From: Coneutiohabitans thermophilus
Lineage (GTDB): Bacteria > Zhuqueibacterota > Zhuqueibacteria > Zhuqueibacterales > Zhuqueibacteraceae
Length of the DNA: 28,147 nt
NCBI GenBank assembly: GCA_034505235.1
Contig: JAPDQY010000073.1
Coordinates: forward strand, 1-28,147
Direction: 5' to 3'
Positions 24,588 to 28,147 of the stretch are shown here, piece after piece (positions within the stretch are counted from its first letter, which is position 1; each line of letters opens with the position of its first letter). The notes under the pieces are model-generated. The model had not been told where the DNA came from. It ran no database searches and saw nothing but the letters and a program-made list of their open reading frames with translations. The position numbers and the translations under genes are program-made.

Positions 24588-24627
24588 ATCCCCTCCTCCG
24601 GTCTTGTTTCGTGGAGGAGGGGATTTT
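24588..24627 (+). terminator. Intrinsic terminator of the exported-protein gene
   Basis: ATCCCCTCCTCC (24588-24599) and GGAGGAGGGGAT (24613-24624) form a perfect 12-base stem with a 13-base loop. The stem is followed by TTTTCATTTTC. It lies about 115 bases after the stop of the gene ending at 24472. Confidence 0.85.
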
Positions 24628-24655
24628 CATTTTCCGGCCGGACAGCGGAGCGTTG

Positions 24656-24711
24656 TCGTGCCGGGGCACACCCCGGCACGAATGCCCGCGACCGCCGTGC
24701 ACCGCGCGGGC
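24656..24711. repeat. Two adjacent GC-rich hairpins
   Basis: TCGTGCCGGGG (24656-24666) and CCCCGGCACGA (24671-24681) form a perfect 11-base stem with loop CACA. Directly after it, GCCCGCG (24684-24690) and CGCGGGC (24705-24711) form a second inverted repeat with a 14-base loop. Neither has a U-tract. Together with the terminator before them they make three hairpins in 125 bases. Their compact GC-rich form suggests REP-like elements. Confidence 0.55.
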
Positions 24712-24726
24712 GGCCGAACTCTAATC

Positions 24727-24755
24727 TTGCATTTCGGCGGGTGAATGCCTATATT
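24727..24755 (+). promoter_or_regulatory. Promoter of the tRNA-Leu gene
   Basis: TTGCAT (24727-24732) and TATATT (24750-24755) are separated by the optimal 17 bases. The start point would be near 24762, about a dozen bases before the mature tRNA 5' end at 24775. That is a normal distance for a short leader removed by RNase P. Confidence 0.65.
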
Positions 24756-24774
24756 TTCGCCGCTTTGAGAAAGC

Positions 24775-24856
<82 letters not shown>

Positions 24857-24864
24857 CTTGCAGA

Positions 24865-24896
24865 CCCCACGATCAAGGTGATCGCGGGGCATTTTT
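24865..24896 (+). terminator. Intrinsic terminator after tRNA-Leu
   Basis: CCCCACGATCA (24865-24875) and TGATCGCGGGG (24879-24889) pair with one A-C mismatch around a 3-base loop. CA and five T residues follow (24892-24896). It ends the tRNA transcript 33 bases before the tig start codon, so any transcription of tig from the tRNA promoter would be readthrough. Confidence 0.85.
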
Positions 24897-24928
24897 AACT
24901 ATAGCCACAGTGATGTGAGGAGCCGGCC

Positions 24929-26230
24929 TTGGATGTTCAAATCTCAAACGGCGACAAGTGGAAGCGCCATCTGGAAATCAGTCTCACCTCCACCGAATTC
25001 AAACCGCATGTTGAAAAAACGCTGCGTGCCTTTCAAAAACAGGTCCGGCTCGACGGTTTTCGCCCCGGCAAAGTGCCGATGCCTCTCGTCGAAAAGTTGT
25101 TTCGTGATGAAGCCAAGCGCAAAACCATAGAAGAGCTGGTGCCGCATTTGCTCGCCGATGTGCGCACGCAACATCACTTGCGCACCGTCGGGCCGGCGCA
25201 GCTCGACGAGGTGAAATATGATGAGAACAGCGGTTTGAAGCTGCGCGCCACCGTTGAAGTGGAACCGGTGGCCGAGTTGAAGACATACAGTGGCTTCCGG
25301 CTCGATCAGGTGATTTACGAAGTCACGGATGAGGATGTGGAGGAGGTGCTCGCCCGGCTGCGGGAGCAGCACAGTTGGCTGGAAAGCGTGGAGAGCGGGG
25401 CCCAGCCCGGCCATTTGGTGACGGCCGACATTCAGGTAACCGACGTCGGTGGCGTGCCGTTGATCGGGCGGCATTACAAGGACCAGCGCCTGCGCATCGC
25501 CGCGCCCGGTGAGGACGAGGACGATTTCACGCCGCAATTGATCGGCGTCAAGCCGGAGGAAACGCGCCTGGTGCGGACCACGGTGACGGGTGCCGACGGC
25601 ACGCCGCAGGAAAAGTACTACCAGGTCACCGTCAGGGAAGTGGCGGAAGTGAAACTGCCGGAGCTGGATGATGAGCTGGCGCGCACGGTGGGCAATTATG
25701 AGACGCTCGCCGATTTGCGGCAGGCCATCGCGGAGGACCTGCGCGCCCAGGCGGAGCGGCGCAGCCGGGAGGAATTGCACGACGCGCTCATCGAAGAGAT
25801 GCTCAAGCACAACCCGTTGGAATTGCCGGAAGGCATGCTGGCTGCCTATACCAATGCCTATTTCGAAAGTCTCCAGGAGACCCTCAAGAACGTGCAAGGC
25901 CTCCGGGAGGAGGATTTGCGGGAGGAGGCGCACAAGCGCACGACGCGTTATCTCAAATGGCGCTATCTGCGCGAGCAAGTGGCGGAGATCGAGCATCTGC
26001 TCGTCACCGAAGACGACATGCGCGCACACCTCGCCGCCGTGGCCGCGGCACGCAATGAAGACCCGCAGCGCCTGATCAACAAAACGCTCAATGATGAGAA
26101 GCAGCGCGAGGATTTGCGCGACCAACTCGAAAATTACAAAGTGCTCACCTTCCTGGCGGGCAGGATGAAGATAGAGCAACGGCGCGTGCCCTACAAAGAT
26201 CGCAACAAGTCCAGGATCATTACCGCTTAA
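24929..26230 (+). CDS. tig: Trigger factor
   Basis: Trigger factor is the ribosome-bound chaperone that shields nascent chains at the exit tunnel. The 433-residue protein has the usual length. The N-terminal ribosome-binding domain carries the signature GFRPGKVP (43-50). A middle PPIase-like domain (about 155-245) follows, and then the helical C-terminal arms (about 250-433). The start is a TTG at 24929. It has GAGGAG with a 6-base spacer, and the protein begins VQISNGDKWKRHLEISL, where trigger factors normally begin. An ATG four bases further on is out of frame and would miss the gene. It heads the conserved tig-clpP-clpX order, coupling folding and degradation. The terminator just upstream separates it from the tRNA. 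Confidence 0.96.
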   Translation: MDVQISNGDKWKRHLEISLTSTEFKPHVEKTLRAFQKQVRLDGFRPGKVPMPLVEKLFRDEAKRKTIEELVPHLLADVRTQHHLRTVGPAQLDEVKYDENSGLKLRATVEVEPVAELKTYSGFRLDQVIYEVTDEDVEEVLARLREQHSWLESVESGAQPGHLVTADIQVTDVGGVPLIGRHYKDQRLRIAAPGEDEDDFTPQLIGVKPEETRLVRTTVTGADGTPQEKYYQVTVREVAEVKLPELDDELARTVGNYETLADLRQAIAEDLRAQAERRSREELHDALIEEMLKHNPLELPEGMLAAYTNAYFESLQETLKNVQGLREEDLREEAHKRTTRYLKWRYLREQVAEIEHLLVTEDDMRAHLAAVAAARNEDPQRLINKTLNDEKQREDLRDQLENYKVLTFLAGRMKIEQRRVPYKDRNKSRIITA

Positions 26231-26262
26231 CCCGAGAGATCATTCGACGAAAGGACGGAGTT

Positions 26263-26862
26263 ATGGGTCTGGTTCCAATGGTGGTCGAACAAACGGGGCG
26301 TGGCGAACGCGCTTATGATATTTTCTCCCGTTTGCTGAAGGAGCGCATCGTTTTTCTCGGCACCGCCATCGATGATACCATCGCGAGTCTGACGATCGCG
26401 CAATTGCTCTTTTTGGAGGCCGAGGATCCGGAGAAGGATATTTTCATTTACATCAACAGCCCGGGCGGCAGTGTGTCCGCCGGGCTGGCGATTTACGACA
26501 CCATGCAATACATCAAACCGGCGGTCAACACCATCTGCATGGGAATGGCGGCCAGCATGGGTGCCGTGCTGCTGGCGGCCGGCACCAAGGGCAAACGCTT
26601 CGCCCTGCCGCATGCCCGCATCATGATTCACCAGCCCTGGGGCGGCTTCCAGGGCCAGGCGGCGGATATTGCCATTCAGGCCACCGAAATCCTCAAGACG
26701 CGGGAGCGCATCAACAAAATTCTCGCCGAGCACACCGGCCAGGAGCTCACCCGCATCGAGAAAGATTCCGACCGTGATTTCTTCATGTCTGCCGAGGAGG
26801 CCGCACAATATGGCATCATCGATGAGATCATGACCCGCAAGGGCATCAGCAAGAGAAAGTAG
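26263..26862 (+). CDS. clpP: ATP-dependent Clp protease proteolytic subunit
   Basis: ClpP is the serine protease whose two heptameric rings form the degradation chamber. The 199-residue protein has the full catalytic triad: Ser98 in GMAASMG, His123 in MIHQP and Asp172 in SDRDFFMSAEEA. Each is one position later than in mature E. coli ClpP. YINSPGGSVSAGLAIYDTMQ (66-85) is the oxyanion-loop region. The N-terminus is short (MGLVPMVVEQTGRGERAYDIFSRLL), so little or no propeptide is expected. It starts 33 bases after tig, with GGACGGAG upstream, and lies six bases before clpX. Confidence 0.98.
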   Translation: MGLVPMVVEQTGRGERAYDIFSRLLKERIVFLGTAIDDTIASLTIAQLLFLEAEDPEKDIFIYINSPGGSVSAGLAIYDTMQYIKPAVNTICMGMAASMGAVLLAAGTKGKRFALPHARIMIHQPWGGFQGQAADIAIQATEILKTRERINKILAEHTGQELTRIEKDSDRDFFMSAEEAAQYGIIDEIMTRKGISKRK

Positions 26863-26868
26863 GCAACC

Positions 26869-28116
26869 ATGGCGGACTTTGGCAAACGCGACCGGCTGTT
26901 CATTTGCTCCTTTTGCGGCAAAAATTCGAATCAGGTGGATTGCATCGTCACCGGCCCCGACGTGTACATCTGCAACGAATGCGTGCGCAACGCCAGTGAG
27001 ATCATCCGCGATGACATGCAGCGCCGTGCCGTGCCGTTCTACGGCCGCATTCCCACGCCCGAGGAGATCAAGCGCGAGCTGGATGATTACGTGATCGGAC
27101 AGGATCGCGCCAAGATGTCGCTGGCGGTGGCGGTTTACAACCACTACAAGCGCATCGAAACCCCGGCCAACCTGGAGGACGTGGAGCTGGAAAAGAGCAA
27201 TATTCTGCTGGTCGGGCCGACCGGCACCGGCAAGACCCTGCTGGCACAGACGCTCGCGCGCTTCCTGCAGGTGCCCTTCACCATCGCGGATGCCACCACC
27301 CTCACCGAAGCCGGTTACGTCGGCGAGGATGTGGAGAACATTCTGGTGCGGCTGCTGCAGGCCGCCGATTACGATCTCGAGCGCGCCGAAAAAGGCATCG
27401 TCTACATCGACGAAATCGACAAAATCTCGCGCAAAGACGGCAACCCGAGCATCACCCGTGACGTGTCGGGCGAGGGGGTGCAGCAGGCGCTGCTGAAGCT
27501 GCTGGAGGGCACCGTGGCGGCGGTGCCACCCAAGGGCGGGCGCAAGCATCCCGAACAAAATCTCATCAACATCAACACCCGCAACATCCTTTTCATTTGC
27601 GGCGGGGCGTTCGAGAATCTCGACAAAATCATCGCGCGCCGCATCGGCAAAAAGGAGATCGGCTTCGGCTCCGATCCCAAAAGCCAGTCGGAAAAATCCA
27701 TCGGCGAGCTGTTTATGAAAGTCGAGCCGGAGGATTTGCTGAAGTTCGGCCTGATTCCCGAGTTGATCGGCCGGCTGCCGGTGATCGCCGCACTCAGCGA
27801 GCTCAATGAAGCCGCATTGATGGAGATTCTGGTCAGGCCCAGGAACGCGCTCACCAAGCAATACCGCCGTCTGCTGCACATGGACGGGGTGGAACTCAAT
27901 TTCGAGGACGAGGCCTTGCGCGCCATCGTGCAGCGGGCGATCAAACGCGGCACCGGTGCGCGCGGCCTGCGGTCCGTCATGGAAGAAATCATGCTGGAGG
28001 TGATGTACAAAATCCCCAGCATGCCGGAAGTGAAAACCTGCACGATTACCAGGGAGTGTATTGTTGAGGGCAAGCCTCCGCTTTACACTTATGAGAAGAT
28101 GAAAAAGAGCGCGTGA
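26869..28116 (+). CDS. clpX: ATP-dependent Clp protease ATP-binding subunit ClpX
   Basis: ClpX is the AAA+ unfoldase that recognises tagged proteins and feeds them to ClpP. The 415-residue protein is complete. It has the zinc-binding dimerisation domain with four cysteines (13, 16, 35, 38), Walker A GPTGTGKT (116-123), the pore loop GYVG (149-152), Walker B with DE (181-182), and the ClpP-docking IGF loop (264-266). The sensor-2 region GARGLRSVMEEIMLEVMY is also intact. Only six bases separate it from clpP, so the two are co-transcribed and probably made in step. In many genomes lon follows, but the window ends 31 bases later. Confidence 0.98.
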   Translation: MADFGKRDRLFICSFCGKNSNQVDCIVTGPDVYICNECVRNASEIIRDDMQRRAVPFYGRIPTPEEIKRELDDYVIGQDRAKMSLAVAVYNHYKRIETPANLEDVELEKSNILLVGPTGTGKTLLAQTLARFLQVPFTIADATTLTEAGYVGEDVENILVRLLQAADYDLERAEKGIVYIDEIDKISRKDGNPSITRDVSGEGVQQALLKLLEGTVAAVPPKGGRKHPEQNLININTRNILFICGGAFENLDKIIARRIGKKEIGFGSDPKSQSEKSIGELFMKVEPEDLLKFGLIPELIGRLPVIAALSELNEAALMEILVRPRNALTKQYRRLLHMDGVELNFEDEALRAIVQRAIKRGTGARGLRSVMEEIMLEVMYKIPSMPEVKTCTITRECIVEGKPPLYTYEKMKKSA

Positions 28117-28147
28117 CGCGCCCCCAAACGGGGGAATCCCAATTGCC

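Larger units (their letters stand above)
24473..24774. other. Intergenic region with hairpins and tRNA promoter
   Basis: No gene is supported in this 302-base gap. From left to right it holds an intrinsic terminator (24588-24627), two further strong inverted repeats (24656-24681 and 24684-24711), and the tRNA promoter (24727-24755). Confidence 0.6.

Noticed and set aside
26227..27879. A 550-codon minus-strand open frame
   Set aside because: It is antisense to clpP and clpX, whose catalytic motifs are complete. It has no ribosome binding site and no recognisable domain.
28121..28134. CCCCC-AAAC-GGGGG hairpin after clpX as a terminator
   Set aside because: The stem is only five bases, no U-tract follows within the remaining sequence, and the window ends before the next gene. 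It may be internal to the operon.

Overview
The window looks like part of a chromosome from an uncultured, GC-rich (roughly 60%) Gram-negative bacterium of the FCB superphylum, most like candidate phylum KSB1 or the Calditrichota. The clues are a C-terminal type IX secretion (Por) sorting domain with the NYPNPFNPST signature, a TonB-dependent receptor with a Bacteroidota-style carboxypeptidase-like N-terminal extension, an MglA GTPase flanked by roadblock proteins, and a secreted tricorn-type protease. The lineage is an inference from gene content.

Layout. Positions 1-600 are non-coding and full of short palindromic and REP-like repeats. Positions 601-2382 hold a minus-strand cluster of a rhodanese, an HExxH metallopeptidase and an exported beta-propeller. 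Positions 2736-6823 form a plus-strand locus with a good sigma-70-type promoter, a small exported His/Cys protein, a TonB-dependent receptor and a lipoprotein, probably for metal uptake. Next come a periplasmic tricorn-like protease (7279-10560), lgt, priA and a YfcE-like phosphoesterase (to 15169).

Positions 15192-19971 are a lower-GC accessory island of exported proteins. It contains a beta-propeller protein whose best start is one T out of frame, a large M23/FN3/beta-helix/T9SS-cargo gene broken by an in-frame TAA and a frameshift, and a DNRLRE-like protein. A roadblock-mglA-roadblock operon follows (20044-21727). It shares a bidirectional terminator with a convergent calpain-like cysteine peptidase (21825-23198). 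After a hypothetical exported protein comes a run of strong hairpins, a tRNA-Leu(UAG) with its own promoter and terminator, and then tig-clpP-clpX, the conserved protein quality-control operon, ending 31 bases before the window edge.

How they work together. lgt, priA, the tRNA and tig-clpP-clpX are housekeeping genes: trigger factor folds nascent chains, and ClpXP degrades tagged or damaged proteins. Most of the remaining genes act in the envelope or outside the cell. No CRISPR array, transposase, integrase or prophage was seen. The most unusual observations are the three reading-frame lesions in two adjacent genes of the island, the GC switch inside the broken gene, the overlapping inverted repeats in the leader of the TonB locus, and the hairpin array upstream of the tRNA.
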